From Bradyrhizobium sp. CER78 (lineage in GTDB: Bacteria > Pseudomonadota > Alphaproteobacteria > Rhizobiales > Xanthobacteraceae), in assembly GCF_029846235.1 (NCBI RefSeq), contig NZ_JARVWP010000005.1, positions 248,001 through 312,000 of the forward strand: a DNA stretch of 64,000 nucleotides, written 5' to 3'. Of this stretch, positions 8,662-17,774 are shown in pieces. The position numbers and the translations under genes are program-made. Position 1 is the stretch's first letter, and each line of letters starts with the position of its first letter. The notes below the pieces were generated by a model that was not told the origin of the DNA, searched no databases, and saw only the letters and a program-made list of their open reading frames with translations.

Positions 8662-9292
8662 CAGTACCTCAGATCGACGTCCCATCGTTTACGCCTCACT
8701 CCTCATTTTGTGTTCGGGTGAATGAACTCGCCCTGGTTCGGGCAGGACGTGCCGATCCGCGACAGCGCTGTCGCGCGCGCAACACCGCGCGGCGCTCGCG
8801 CGAGCGGACCTGCATCAAGGATCTGACCGCAGGCGCCCGGTCTTCCAGCCCTGGAAGCCGCGACCGCGGGGGTGGGCAGCTTCGAATATCGATGGCCGGC
8901 CGGCATCAGGCGGATTCTTTCCCTAGGGTTTCAGACCTTAATTAATTGATTAATTAGTCAGGTGATTAAAGTGGGCGCTCTCCCCTGTCAACTGCGGTTG
9001 CCGCAGGGCGCCCCGCGCGGATCGCACCGCGCTCGAACCGCTCGGGCCAGTTCGTCGGAAACAGCGTCGCCGCCGCGTCGCGACGACCTTCAAGCCATGA
9101 TCGAACGGAACGCACCGACGGCGTCACCGGTCAGCGCGGCAATTGCCGGACGCGGCGAGATGAGCTGCAAGCAGACGGGATCGAAGATCAGGAGATTTCG
9201 TGAGAAGCGAACCGGGCAGCCGGATGGTCCGAAACGACGCGACTGCCGGTTGGGATGACCGTTACGAGGGCTAAACCTAAGCTTTGAAAGCT
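8662..9292. other. Gene-free stretch between IclR remnant and tRNA-Lys
   Basis: About 630 bp with no convincing coding sequence; short frames here lack family features. It should hold the promoter of the IclR/thiolase operon. The only clear structure is the AT-rich palindrome at 8939-8956. A short AAGCTTT/AAAGCTT dyad directly follows the tRNA 3' end near 9279-9293. Confidence 0.5.
8939..8956. promoter_or_regulatory. AT-rich perfect palindrome (candidate operator)
   Basis: TAATTAAT, a TG centre, and ATTAATTA form 8-bp perfect arms in an otherwise GC-rich intergenic region about 280 bp upstream of the IclR-type start. AT-rich dyads of this size are typical regulator sites, but the protein is unknown. 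Confidence 0.4.
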
Positions 9293-9368
<76 letters not shown>

Positions 9369-9544
9369 GGAACTTGTCCGGAAATGACCCTCGCAAGAGA
9401 GGCCGTCGTTTAGCAAAGCGATTCCGCGATGTCCAGCAAGCTCGCGCAAGTTTTCCCGACTTTTGCGAACCATCGTGACAGCCGAAAGACCGCCGGATTC
9501 CGGCGACCTTTCATAGGCTTGGCGAGGATGCCGGCGGGCGGCGC

Positions 9545-10126
9545 TCAAAGCCTGCCCGAGCGCTCCTGATCCGACCCGTCGTCGCGGTCGAAATGGTGGT
9601 CGCGGCCGCCACGCTCCCAGCGGTCCATGTCGCGCTCGAGCCGATGGCGGCGCCAGCCCTCGGCGCCGAAGCCGCGGCCTTCCATGTGGGTGAGCATGGT
9701 CAGCCGTCGCTTCTGGTTGTCGTCGAGCGTCTTGTAGAGCGGATCGGCGGCATCGGCGATCTTCTTCAGCGAGGTTGCGGTCGCCGCCATGTTGTCGGCG
9801 CGCTCGCGCAGGCGCGCGACCGGATCATCCGGCTTCTCAGCCTTGTCCGCATCGGTCTTCTCCGCGGCCATCCGCGCATTGGCGCGATCGAGCCGCATCT
9901 TGGCGAAGTCGCGCACCGCGGCTTCGACCGGCGGCCACAGCTTCTCCTGATCGGCGGTCAGCTTCAGCCCGGCATGCACAGCTGCGATGCGCGCGTCGAG
10001 GAAGGCGGCGCGATCCTCGGGGCTCATCTGCGTATGGCCATGGAACCAGGGGCGATGCTGGGCATAGACCGCGGTCGAACCGGCTATCGTGAGCGCCGCG
10101 ATGCCGGCGAGCAGAACGTTCTTCAT
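9545..10126 (-). CDS. LTXXQ-motif (Spy/CpxP-like) periplasmic protein
   Basis: A 193-residue exported protein. The start at 10126 has AAGGAGG upstream; the signal peptide MKNVLLAGIAALTIAGSTAVYA ends before QHRPW. The mature part is helical and charged, with an LTXXQ motif (LKLTADQEKLW near residue 60) and a related LDDNQKRRL near 150, as in Spy/CpxP-type periplasmic chaperones and stress sensors. The C-terminus is rich in His, Asp and Arg (DHHFDRDD), which may bind metal. It stands alone, between a tRNA and the TRAP operon terminator. Family known, role inferred. Confidence 0.8.
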   Translation of the reverse strand: MKNVLLAGIAALTIAGSTAVYAQHRPWFHGHTQMSPEDRAAFLDARIAAVHAGLKLTADQEKLWPPVEAAVRDFAKMRLDRANARMAAEKTDADKAEKPDDPVARLRERADNMAATATSLKKIADAADPLYKTLDDNQKRRLTMLTHMEGRGFGAEGWRRHRLERDMDRWERGGRDHHFDRDDGSDQERSGRL

Positions 10127-10246
10127 GCAAACCTCCTTCAAGGGTTGCTTGAGGATGATGCCGCCCGCGACAGCCTTCAACTTACGGATTAGACAGAGAG
10201 ACCTCTCTTACCAAGATGTAATCCGCTTCATTGCCGGGTCAGAAAT

Positions 10247-10274
10247 ATCCAAGGCGCGAGATCGCGCCTTGGAT
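10247..10274 (-). terminator. Hairpin terminator after the TRAP transporter operon
   Basis: ATCCAAGGCGCGA (10247-10259) and its exact complement (10262-10274) form a 13-bp stem with a 2-nt loop, 12 bp past the large-permease stop. There is no long T tract, but position and stem strength fit an end of transcription. Confidence 0.6.
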
Positions 10275-10286
10275 TTCTCGTTATCG

Positions 10287-11570
10287 CTAGATCATTCCCA
10301 ACAGTCGCGGCAGCCACAGCGATATCTCCGGCACGTAGGTGATCAGGCCGAGGAACACCAGCATCGCGCACAGCCACGGCAGCACCGAGATCGTGATCTC
10401 AGAGATGCCCATCTTGGCGATACTGCTCGCGATGTAGAGATTGAGGCCGACAGGCGGATGGCAAAGCCCGACCTCGGTGTTGACGATCATCAGGATGCCG
10501 AGATGCACCGGATGCACGCCGAGCTTGGTCGCCAGCGGAAACAGGATCGGCGCCATGATCAAGAGGATCGACGACGGATCCATCACGTTGCCGGCGAGCA
10601 GCAGGATGACGTTGACGACCAGCAGGAACATCCACACCGAGAAGTTTTTGTCGATGATCCAGGCCGCCATCTCCTGCGGGATCTGCTCATGCGTCATCAG
10701 GAACGAGAACAGCACCGCGTTGGTGATGATGTAGAGCAGCATCGAGCTCATGCTCGCCGCCTGCAACAGCACCTTCGGCACCTCGGAGAGCTTCAGCTCC
10801 TTGTAGACGAACACGGTGATGAAGAAGGCGTAGGTCGCGGCGACCGCGGCCGCTTCGGTCGGCGTGAAGATGCCGCCATAGATGCCGCCGAGCACGATCG
10901 CGATCAGCAAGAGGCCCCAGATGCTTTCGCGGAACGCCGTGAACTGCTGGCCGATGGTCGCCCGCGGCATCTTCGGATAACCGTTGCGCTGGGCGACGAA
11001 GAAAGTCACCGCGGCCAGCATCAGCGCGAGCAGCACGCCCGGCACGATGCCGGCCATGAACAGCGCACCGATCGAGGTGTTGGTGGAGACGCCGTACAGC
11101 ACCAGGATGATCGATGGCGGCACCAGGATGCCGAGCGCGCCCGAGGTCGAGATCACGCCGACGCCGAACCGCTTCGGATAGCCGTGATCGACCATCGCCG
11201 GCATCATGATAGAGCCGATCGCGACCACGGTGGCAACGCTCGAGCCCGAGATCGCCGCGAACATCGCGCAGGCCGCAACGCCGGCCAAGCCGAGGCCGCC
11301 GGGCAGATGGCCGACCAACGAGGTCGTGAACGCGATCATGCGCCGCGCGACGCCGCCGCGGGTCAGGAACGTGCCCGCCAGGATGAAGAACGGGATCGCC
11401 ATGATGCCGAAATTGTCGAGGCCCGAAAACAGCTTCAGGCCGACGCTCTCGATCGGCACCTCGGTCATCGTGAACAGGAAGGTGAGCACGGTCAGGCCGA
11501 GCGAAATCGAGATCGGCATGCCCGTCAGCATCAGGGCAAACAGCAGTCCGAAAATAAGTGCGGCGCTCAT
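10287..11570 (-). CDS. TRAP transporter large permease (DctM type)
   Basis: A 427-residue integral membrane protein of the DctM family, normal length. The whole chain is hydrophobic with about a dozen predicted helices. Typical segments are GLDNFGIMAIPFFILAGTFL near residue 50, AISGSSVATVVAIGSIMMP, and EAAAVAATYAFFI. It forms the sodium- or proton-driven channel that takes substrate from the periplasmic binding protein. The ATG at 11570 overlaps the small-permease stop (TGATG), indicating translational coupling. The last gene of the operon, it is followed by a hairpin terminator. Substrate class, probably a dicarboxylate or similar organic acid, is not evident. Confidence 0.92.
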   Translation of the reverse strand: MSAALIFGLLFALMLTGMPISISLGLTVLTFLFTMTEVPIESVGLKLFSGLDNFGIMAIPFFILAGTFLTRGGVARRMIAFTTSLVGHLPGGLGLAGVAACAMFAAISGSSVATVVAIGSIMMPAMVDHGYPKRFGVGVISTSGALGILVPPSIILVLYGVSTNTSIGALFMAGIVPGVLLALMLAAVTFFVAQRNGYPKMPRATIGQQFTAFRESIWGLLLIAIVLGGIYGGIFTPTEAAAVAATYAFFITVFVYKELKLSEVPKVLLQAASMSSMLLYIITNAVLFSFLMTHEQIPQEMAAWIIDKNFSVWMFLLVVNVILLLAGNVMDPSSILLIMAPILFPLATKLGVHPVHLGILMIVNTEVGLCHPPVGLNLYIASSIAKMGISEITISVLPWLCAMLVFLGLITYVPEISLWLPRLLGMI

Positions 11571-12142
11571 CACGCTTCTCCAAGCGCGACGGGCGCGGTC
11601 TTGCTGGTCTCGACGCCGTCGACATGGGAGGCGTCATGGTGCGGCAGCTCGTCGGTCCACCAGTAATTCCAGCACACCTGCAGGAAGCGGAAGCACATCA
11701 GATAGGAGCCGAGCGGGATGCACGCATAGACGATCCAGCTCGGGATCTCCATGTCCGGCGAGACCTGATCGGTGTGCATCAATTCGAACACGAACTTGGC
11801 GCCCATGGTGCCGACGATCGCGGTGAACAACGCGCCCCCGAGCAGGCCGAAGGTGATGGTGCGCTTGCGCCAGGTGTCATTGAGGCGGTTGATCAGGACG
11901 TCGACGCCGACATGGATGCCGGTGCGCACGCCATAGGCGGCGCCGAACTTCGCCATCCAGATAAACATGTAGATGCAGAGTTCCTGCGACCAGGCGAGGT
12001 TGATGCCGAACAAATACGGATAGAGCACGGGAACGTCGACCAGAAAGCGGTGCACGACCGTGACGAAGGTCAGGAGCGTCGCCGCACCCATCAGGCTCGC
12101 GATGATGATTTCCTCGAGCCGGTCCAGAATCTTCAGCAGCAT
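11570..12142 (-). CDS. TRAP transporter small permease (DctQ type)
   Basis: A 190-residue membrane protein with about four helices, matching the small TRAP subunit. It starts MLLKILDRLEEIIIASLMGA and contains NLAWSQELCIYMFIWMAKFG, a common DctQ signature. It partners the large permease downstream. Its stop overlaps the large-permease start by one base. Between it and the upstream binding-protein gene lies a 282-bp gap filled by a long hairpin repeat, which might affect the ratio of binding protein to permease. Confidence 0.88.
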   Translation of the reverse strand: MLLKILDRLEEIIIASLMGAATLLTFVTVVHRFLVDVPVLYPYLFGINLAWSQELCIYMFIWMAKFGAAYGVRTGIHVGVDVLINRLNDTWRKRTITFGLLGGALFTAIVGTMGAKFVFELMHTDQVSPDMEIPSWIVYACIPLGSYLMCFRFLQVCWNYWWTDELPHHDASHVDGVETSKTAPVALGEA

Positions 12143-12270
12143 AAATCTCCCCTGTCATGGCCTGATGCGGCAACCGGCCACGGCACCCAGGCCGCGGCCT
12201 CACGCGGCCGCGGCGTTCGTTCAATTACCTGACGGTTCTCGGTCGAGAGACCGATCCGCAAACTCCTTCA

Positions 12271-12390
12271 CCTCTCCCGCTTGGGGGAGAGGTCGTATCG
12301 CATCGGATATGGGTGGGGGCTCTCTCCAACTGAATGACTCGTGGAGAGAGCCCCCACCCCAACCCTCCCCCGCAAGCGGGAGAGGGAGCG
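12271..12390. repeat. Hairpin-rich intergenic repeat, family A (copy 1)
   Basis: The core is a perfect 18-bp inverted repeat (GGGTGGGGGCTCTCTCCA at 12311-12328 with its complement at 12342-12359, 13-nt loop). It is flanked by CCTCTCCCGC/GGGAGAGG segments. A near-identical copy lies at 41254-41380 and a related one at 39531-39655, each inside a transporter operon gap. Confidence 0.8.
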
Positions 12391-12424
12391 CACCGCCTTC
12401 CCGGCGGCCATGAAGCGATCCGCC

Positions 12425-13429
12425 TTAGTTCATCGGGCTGCGACCCGTTTCCTTCAGGAATTCGTCGATCAGCGGCTGGCCAACGCGCGAGGCCACGTCC
12501 TTGTAGACCGGCAGCATCGCCTTGCGCATCGCCTCGTCCTGCTCCGGCGTCAAGGTCACGATCTCGGTCTTGCCGGCCTTCTTGATCTCGGCGAGGGCGT
12601 CGTCGTTCTCCTTGGCCGACTGGCTGTTGCCGAACTCGGTGGCTTCCTTCATCGCCTTGGAGAGCTCGTCGCGGACATCGCCCGGCAGGCCGTCCCAGAA
12701 CTTCTTGTTCACGACCACGACGTAGCCGATGTAGCCGTGGTTGGTGACGGTGGCGTACTTCTGCACCTCATGCATTTTCTGGGTGTAGATGTTCGACCAG
12801 GTGTTCTCCTGGCCGTCGACCACGCCGGTCTGCAGCGCCTGGTAGACGTCGGAGAACGCCATCACCTGCGGAATCGAACCGAGCGCGCGGAACTGGGCCT
12901 CCAGCACCTTCGACGACTGGATGCGGAACTTGAGCCCCTTGTAATCGGACGGCGCGACCAGCTTCTTGTTCGCGCTCATCTGCTTGAAGCCGTTGTCCCA
13001 ATAAGCGAGACCGGTCATGCCCTTGGCATCCAGCTTCTTGAGCAGCTGGGCGCCGAGCGGACCGTCGGTCACCTTGCGCAGCGATTTCAGGTCGGGGAGG
13101 ATGTAGGGCAGATCGAAGACTTCGAATTCCTTGATGCCGATCGGGCCGAACTTCGAGTTCGACGGCGCCAGCATCTGCACCGCGCCGAGCTGCAGCGCCT
13201 CGAGCTCTTCCTTGTCCTTGTAAAGCGTCGAGTTCGGATAGACTTCGACCTTCACCTTGCCATTGGTGTACTTCTCGGCGAGCTCCTTGAACTTGTCGGC
13301 CGCCTTGCCCTTCGGCGTATCCGAGGCCACCACGTGGCTGAATTTGAGGACGATCGGCGACTGCGCCGAGGCCGGTCCGACAAAGGTCAAGGCCGCGATC
13401 GACGCCGCGACCAAAATGAGTTTACGCAT
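12425..13429 (-). CDS. TRAP transporter substrate-binding protein (DctP type)
   Basis: A 334-residue periplasmic solute receptor. The ATG at 13429 follows GGGAGG; the signal peptide MRKLILVAASIAALTFVGPASA ends before QSPIV. Family features include IVLKFSHVVASDTPKGKAAD, the substrate-clamping arginine region GLKFRIQSSKVLEAQFRALG, and VYQALQTGVVDGQENTWSNI. It captures an organic acid and delivers it to the DctQ/DctM pair encoded downstream. It is the first gene of the operon and probably the most expressed. The ligand is not predictable with confidence. Confidence 0.93.
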   Translation of the reverse strand: MRKLILVAASIAALTFVGPASAQSPIVLKFSHVVASDTPKGKAADKFKELAEKYTNGKVKVEVYPNSTLYKDKEELEALQLGAVQMLAPSNSKFGPIGIKEFEVFDLPYILPDLKSLRKVTDGPLGAQLLKKLDAKGMTGLAYWDNGFKQMSANKKLVAPSDYKGLKFRIQSSKVLEAQFRALGSIPQVMAFSDVYQALQTGVVDGQENTWSNIYTQKMHEVQKYATVTNHGYIGYVVVVNKKFWDGLPGDVRDELSKAMKEATEFGNSQSAKENDDALAEIKKAGKTEIVTLTPEQDEAMRKAMLPVYKDVASRVGQPLIDEFLKETGRSPMN

Positions 13430-13857
13430 GTTTCCTCCCGCGTAATTGCGGAGCACGAATACCGGCCCCGAGACATCCGGCCGCACCATTACAGAGAAGC
13501 AACGATGATTGCCATTGCCCCTTTAGCAGGGGCTGATCGCACCATTGCTGCACTGCAAAATCCGATACGGCGGTATCCCTTTCGGCTCTTGCGACCGTTC
13601 AATGACATCGCCCGAACGCTGTGCCCGGCTACGCCCGCAGGGTCAATGCGAGGTTTGGCAATGTCGAGTTCGCCGGGCGCGAATGCTGCGCGCGCTCTAC
13701 TCTCATTGCGACGTTGCCTTCACCCTCCCCCTCCAGGGGAGGATGAAGCGAACTCGCGGAGAATGTTTCGATTCATCTGTCGAGCTACCGATCGGCAACA
13801 TTTCTGAAGCAGCGCGGCCCGTGGCACGACCATACGAGCAAGATGGTATGCGCGATC
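13430..13857. other. Gene-free stretch upstream of the TRAP operon
   Basis: About 430 bp between the DctP start and the HlyD-type stop. No supportable gene. It should hold the TRAP operon promoter. A short CCTCCCC/GGGGAGG dyad at 13724-13742 looks like a fragment of the CT-rich repeat families found elsewhere in the window. Confidence 0.5.
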
Positions 13858-15090
13858 TCAATGCCCGCTCAGCACCAGCGTCTTGACCGGCAGCAGCAAG
13901 GCCTGGATACGCAGCAGAAGCGCGTGCACGAGCCCCGTCGCGTCGACGACGTGCAAGGCGAATCCCTTGAGCGCGCCGGTTTTCGGATCGGCGATCACAT
14001 CGTGGTTGCTGGTGTAGGCGTTGACGATGCAGCTGGAGCCCGGCGTGACGCCTTCCAGCCCACCCGCGTAGAGCGGCTCCAGGAAAGTGAGGATCGAGCC
14101 CGGCTGGCGCAGGGCCTGCGGGTCGACCAGCTGCTCGCCTGAACGGAATTGACCGGCCGCGATGTAGTCCTGCACGCCGGTCACGACGAGCGGGATGATC
14201 ACCCAGGGTTTCGAGATGCAGGTCGCCTCCGCGATCATACCGGGCCGCATGACCTGGGCCTCAATCTGGCCAAAGCCGGCCTGCAACACGCTGCGGCCTG
14301 CGTCATCGGGAATCAATACGCCGGCCGGACGCATCATCTGGTTGACGACGTCGCCGGCCCGCAACAGGAACTGCTCGACCCGTCCGTCGACGCCGGCGCG
14401 GATATAGGTCTTGTCGAGATCGATCTGCGCTTCAGCCATCGATGCCTCCGCGCTCTCCTTCTCGGCGGGCAGCAGCGTGGAGACGCGCAAGCCCGCAGTC
14501 TCCCGCGCCGCGTTCGCGGCATCGATGCCGGCCTGTCTCTGATCGACGGCGACCTGCAGCTTCTCGATGTCGCGCTGCGGCACGATGCCCGGATTGCGGC
14601 GCTGCAGTTCGCTCTTGCTATCCAGCTCGTCCTTGGCCTGCTGCCAGGACGCCTTGGCCTCGCCGACCTGGGCTTCGGCCTTGACGATATCGGCCTGCGC
14701 ACTGGCCAGCGACGCATCGACCTCCGCAACCTTGCGCTTCGCCGTTTCCAGCGCGGCCTGCTGCTTCGTATTATCGAGCCTGAACAGAACATCGCCCTTC
14801 TTCACGGCGGCGCTGTAGCCGACATTCACCTCGGCAACCCGGCCGGCCACTTCGGGGAGGATCGGCACGGTGCGGAAATAGATTGCCGCCGAGGTGGTGG
14901 AGGGATGGTAGTAGAAGATCATCGTGATCAGCGCGATCGTCAGCATCAGGCAGCCGGTGATGCCCCATCTGAGCTCGTGCCAGACCGAAAAGAACGTGAT
15001 CTCCTTGCCGAAGCGCTTGCCCTGCCGGTAGCGGCGATAGAGATAGTCCGGGAGGATGGTGACGAGGGAGCACAGCAGGAGCTCAAGCAT
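13858..15090 (-). CDS. HlyD-family membrane fusion protein
   Basis: A 410-residue periplasmic adaptor. The ATG at 15090 overlaps the upstream gene by 8 bp. An N-terminal membrane segment (GITGCLMLTIALITMIFYYH, about residues 50-70) precedes a biotinyl-lipoyl-like domain (VAGRVAEVNVGYSAAVKKGD), a long alpha-helical hairpin (about 120-215, Ala/Lys/Glu-rich), and a second half-motif (TYIRAGVDGRVEQFLLRAGD). Proteins of this kind link an inner-membrane pump to the outer membrane. No pump gene is adjacent. The two-gene layout with a small membrane protein resembles the E. coli yibI-yibH pair, but that is an analogy only. Confidence 0.85.
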   Translation of the reverse strand: MLELLLCSLVTILPDYLYRRYRQGKRFGKEITFFSVWHELRWGITGCLMLTIALITMIFYYHPSTTSAAIYFRTVPILPEVAGRVAEVNVGYSAAVKKGDVLFRLDNTKQQAALETAKRKVAEVDASLASAQADIVKAEAQVGEAKASWQQAKDELDSKSELQRRNPGIVPQRDIEKLQVAVDQRQAGIDAANAARETAGLRVSTLLPAEKESAEASMAEAQIDLDKTYIRAGVDGRVEQFLLRAGDVVNQMMRPAGVLIPDDAGRSVLQAGFGQIEAQVMRPGMIAEATCISKPWVIIPLVVTGVQDYIAAGQFRSGEQLVDPQALRQPGSILTFLEPLYAGGLEGVTPGSSCIVNAYTSNHDVIADPKTGALKGFALHVVDATGLVHALLLRIQALLLPVKTLVLSGH

Positions 15091-15499
15091 GGCCCTGTCC
15101 CTCCTCTGCGGCGGCAACTTCATCCGGCTCCGGTGGCGGCACGGGCCTCGGCGGCGTGGCGTCGGCAATCCGCTCCACCGATCCAGCGATGGTGCGCAGC
15201 GGCGTGCTGAAGTCCGGCAGGTCGATCATCGCAAGCAGCAGGCCGGCGATCCAGAAGATGTGCATGTGGGTGAACAGCGAGATCAGGCCGAGGACCGCGA
15301 CGATCTCGAACTGCAGCTTCTGCGACTTGTGCGCCATCCGCTCCGGCAGGCTGTGCAGCTTCCAGTACAGCGTTCCCACGTACAGGACGGTCACGACCAG
15401 GAAGATCCCCATCACCACCATCAAGGTGTCGTCGCCATCGGGACCAGGAACGAAGAACGGCAGATGGTGAGGTGCTGCCGGGTGCATTTGTCCGTTCAC
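15083..15499 (-). CDS. Small inner-membrane protein paired with HlyD-family gene
   Basis: A protein of 138 residues if translation starts at the GTG at 15499, which has GGAGGG six bases upstream. An in-frame ATG at 15532 lacks such a site. It has two predicted membrane helices (LMVVMGIFLVVTVLYVGTLY and EIVAVLGLISLFTHMHIFWI with its continuation) and a proline-rich cytoplasmic tail. Its stop overlaps the HlyD-type start by 8 bp, so the two are translationally coupled. No enzymatic motif. It probably assembles with the membrane fusion protein. Confidence 0.7.
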   Translation of the reverse strand: MNGQMHPAAPHHLPFFVPGPDGDDTLMVVMGIFLVVTVLYVGTLYWKLHSLPERMAHKSQKLQFEIVAVLGLISLFTHMHIFWIAGLLLAMIDLPDFSTPLRTIAGSVERIADATPPRPVPPPEPDEVAAAEEGQGHA

Positions 15500-15768
15500 G
15501 ATCGTCCCTCCAACCCGAAGAGCGAGGGCCATGCGTCGGCCCGTGCAGCCATGGTTCCCTAATGCTGGCGTTTTATCAAGGACCGTAGTTCCACGGGTAG
15601 GTCAGCCGCAATCTTGGGTTGAGGTTACCGCCCGGCCTCGGCCGCGGCGGCTGACCTCTGTGTCAAGGGACCAAGCGACGCCACCATCACAACTGCCAAC
15701 GACAAGGCGCTCCGTGTGGACGCAGCGAATTTGCTGCGCCCATGGATGCTAACGCGTCTCGCCTGTCC

Positions 15769-16980
15769 TCAGCGCGACGCCGTGCTGATGTTCTCGCCGA
15801 AGAACTTCCAGGTCTTGCCGTCGAACTTCGCGAGCTTGAACGTGTCGAAGGTGGAATAGTTGGTCGGTGACACCGACACCGTGATGCCGGGAAGCAGCAG
15901 CGGCAGCGAGACCTTGCTGATGTTGGTGGCCTGCTTCAGCAGGTTCTCGCGGGTCAGCTCGTCGCCGCAGTTCTTCAGGATGATGGCCGTGAACTGCGCG
16001 GAGAGATAGCCGATCTGGTTGCTGCCATCGATCGGATTGCCCTCGGGATACCACTGCTTCATGAAGGCGAGATAGTCCTGCACGCCCTTGTCGGAATCCC
16101 AGGCCGGGTCGCCCACCACCTTGGTGGCGAGCGCCGTCATCAGCCCGGTGGATGCTTCGAGGCCGGCGGGCTCGAGCACACCGCCGATCGAACTTGAGAC
16201 CGACACGATGAAGTGCGTCGGCTTCCAGCCGAGATCGGCAACCTTGCGGATCGCCTGCGCGCCGAATTTCGGCGTCGTGATCGTCATCAGCACGTCGGCG
16301 CCCGAGGCCTTCAGATTGACGATCTGGGAATCGATCGTGGGATCGGTCACCTCGTAGCTGAGCTCCTTGACGATGAGACCGGCCTTGTCGCCGAGCGCCT
16401 CCTTGAAACCCCTGAGATAGTCCTTGCCGAAGTCGTCATTCTGATAGATCACGCCGATCTTCGCGCTCGGCAATTCCTTGAGGATATACTTGCCGTAGAT
16501 CTTCGCTTCCTGCGCATAGGGCGGATAGAACGGCGTGGTCCACGGAAACTCCTTCGGATCGTTCCACTTCGAGGCGCCGGTCGAGATCAGAAGATGCGGG
16601 ATCTTCTTGCCGTTCAGATATTTTTGAATCGACGAATTGGTCGGCGTGCCGAGCGAGCCGATATTGGCGAGGATCTCATCCTGCTCCACAAGCTTGCGCG
16701 TCTGCTCCACCGTCTTCGGCGGGCTATAGCCGTCGTCCATGCTGAGCAGCGTGATTTTGCGGCCGTTGATGCCGCCCTGGCTGTTGATCATCTTCCAGTA
16801 CGCGGATTCCGCCCTGCCCTGCGTGCCATAGGCCGAAGCCGGACCACTGTAGGGCATGGTCTGCCCGATCTTGATTTCGGTATCGCTGGCGCCGGGATCG
16901 TATTTCTTGTCGGCACCAAGAACCGCCGACGTGGAAGCAAGGCTGAGTGCGGCGATCGCCGCGAGCGTGATGCAACGCAT
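15769..16980 (-). CDS. Branched-chain amino acid-type ABC substrate-binding protein (orphan)
   Basis: A 403-residue periplasmic binding protein of the LivJ/LivK family (type 1 fold). The start at 16980 follows GGGAGAAC; the signal peptide MRCITLAAIAALSLASTSAV runs into LGADKK. Typical segments: TEIKIGQTMPYSGPASAYGT, INGRKITLLSMDDGYSPPKT, and VGVIYQNDD-like GVIYQNDDFGKDYLRGFKEA near residue 170. No permease or ATPase genes are adjacent, so it must share a transporter encoded elsewhere or act in sensing. Ligand unknown; many rhizobial members bind aromatic or short-chain acids rather than leucine. Confidence 0.88.
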   Translation of the reverse strand: MRCITLAAIAALSLASTSAVLGADKKYDPGASDTEIKIGQTMPYSGPASAYGTQGRAESAYWKMINSQGGINGRKITLLSMDDGYSPPKTVEQTRKLVEQDEILANIGSLGTPTNSSIQKYLNGKKIPHLLISTGASKWNDPKEFPWTTPFYPPYAQEAKIYGKYILKELPSAKIGVIYQNDDFGKDYLRGFKEALGDKAGLIVKELSYEVTDPTIDSQIVNLKASGADVLMTITTPKFGAQAIRKVADLGWKPTHFIVSVSSSIGGVLEPAGLEASTGLMTALATKVVGDPAWDSDKGVQDYLAFMKQWYPEGNPIDGSNQIGYLSAQFTAIILKNCGDELTRENLLKQATNISKVSLPLLLPGITVSVSPTNYSTFDTFKLAKFDGKTWKFFGENISTASR

Positions 16981-17098
16981 CTTGTTCTCCCCATTCGCGT
17001 CGCTGTTTGCCGCGACGTCCGGCGAGATAATGATCATGCCCGCGCGAGATGTCGTCGACCCCTCATGCCAAGCCATCAACCCGCAATGGAGTCGAAGG

Positions 17099-17710
17099 TC
17101 ACAGCCCGATCCAGCTCATCACGGCTCCGAACGATGCCCAGAGCGTCCATCCGAGCCCGAGCAGGCAAATCAGCGCCGCCGCCATCGCAACGGTGAGCAG
17201 CAGACCGTCCTCCTGCAGATAGGCGATCGCGATCAGCACGACCACCATTCCGGGAATCACGTTGACCAACGGCAGCGGCCAGCCTGCCGAGAAGGCCAGC
17301 AGAAACACCACCAGGCCGACGAGGCGATCGATCACGTCGCGACGCGCATCCCACCGCGGCCGGCTGATGCGTTCGATCGCCTGCAGCATCGGGCGGACAA
17401 AGACGGTGAACCGCTTGAAGCGCTTGAAGTCGAACTGCCGCTTCGAGAGGAATCGCGGAAACGCCGGCGCGCTGCGGCCGAGCATCATCTCGACCGCGGG
17501 AAACAGCAGCGCCAGCGTCGCGATCGTCGCGACGCCGGGAATGATCACCAATAGCCCCAAAAGCAGCAGGAGCAGGCCGAACGACCGCTTGTCCAGGTTG
17601 CTGAGGAGCCATTCGAGATCGACGGGGCCATCCGGTGCTTGAGCGACGAGTTGCTCAAGAAGCTGGGACGTGTGCGTGGCGGCCAATGGGGCTCCGGACG
17701 AGGGGGACAT
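17099..17710 (-). CDS. ExoD-family exopolysaccharide synthesis protein
   Basis: A 203-residue membrane protein of the ExoD family. After a cytoplasmic N-terminus come hydrophobic segments (FGLLLLLLGLLVIIPGVATI; LVGLVVFLLAFSAGWPLPLV; MVVVLIAIAYLQEDGLLLTV). The order of family motifs, including ALLFPAVEMMLGR and RPMLQAIERISRPRW, fits ExoD, first described in Sinorhizobium for exopolysaccharide production and alkaline tolerance. The molecular role is not established. It is divergent from the single-helix protein at 17775 across 64 bp. Confidence 0.85.
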   Translation of the reverse strand: MSPSSGAPLAATHTSQLLEQLVAQAPDGPVDLEWLLSNLDKRSFGLLLLLLGLLVIIPGVATIATLALLFPAVEMMLGRSAPAFPRFLSKRQFDFKRFKRFTVFVRPMLQAIERISRPRWDARRDVIDRLVGLVVFLLAFSAGWPLPLVNVIPGMVVVLIAIAYLQEDGLLLTVAMAAALICLLGLGWTLWASFGAVMSWIGL

Positions 17711-17774
17711 GCCTGCAAAGTGGTCAGACTCGGCGTCGATTGCAACTGCTGCCGAAGCGGACTAGGAAGCATAG

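Noticed and set aside
10089..11666. A 525-codon plus-strand frame opposite the TRAP large permease
   Set aside because: Highly charged, low-complexity translation typical of the antisense of a membrane protein gene. No start signal.
13858..15499. HlyD-type operon as the exporter of the calpain-like protein
   Set aside because: It is about 40 kb away, has no ABC exporter gene and resembles a two-gene membrane fusion module of another class, so no link can be supported.
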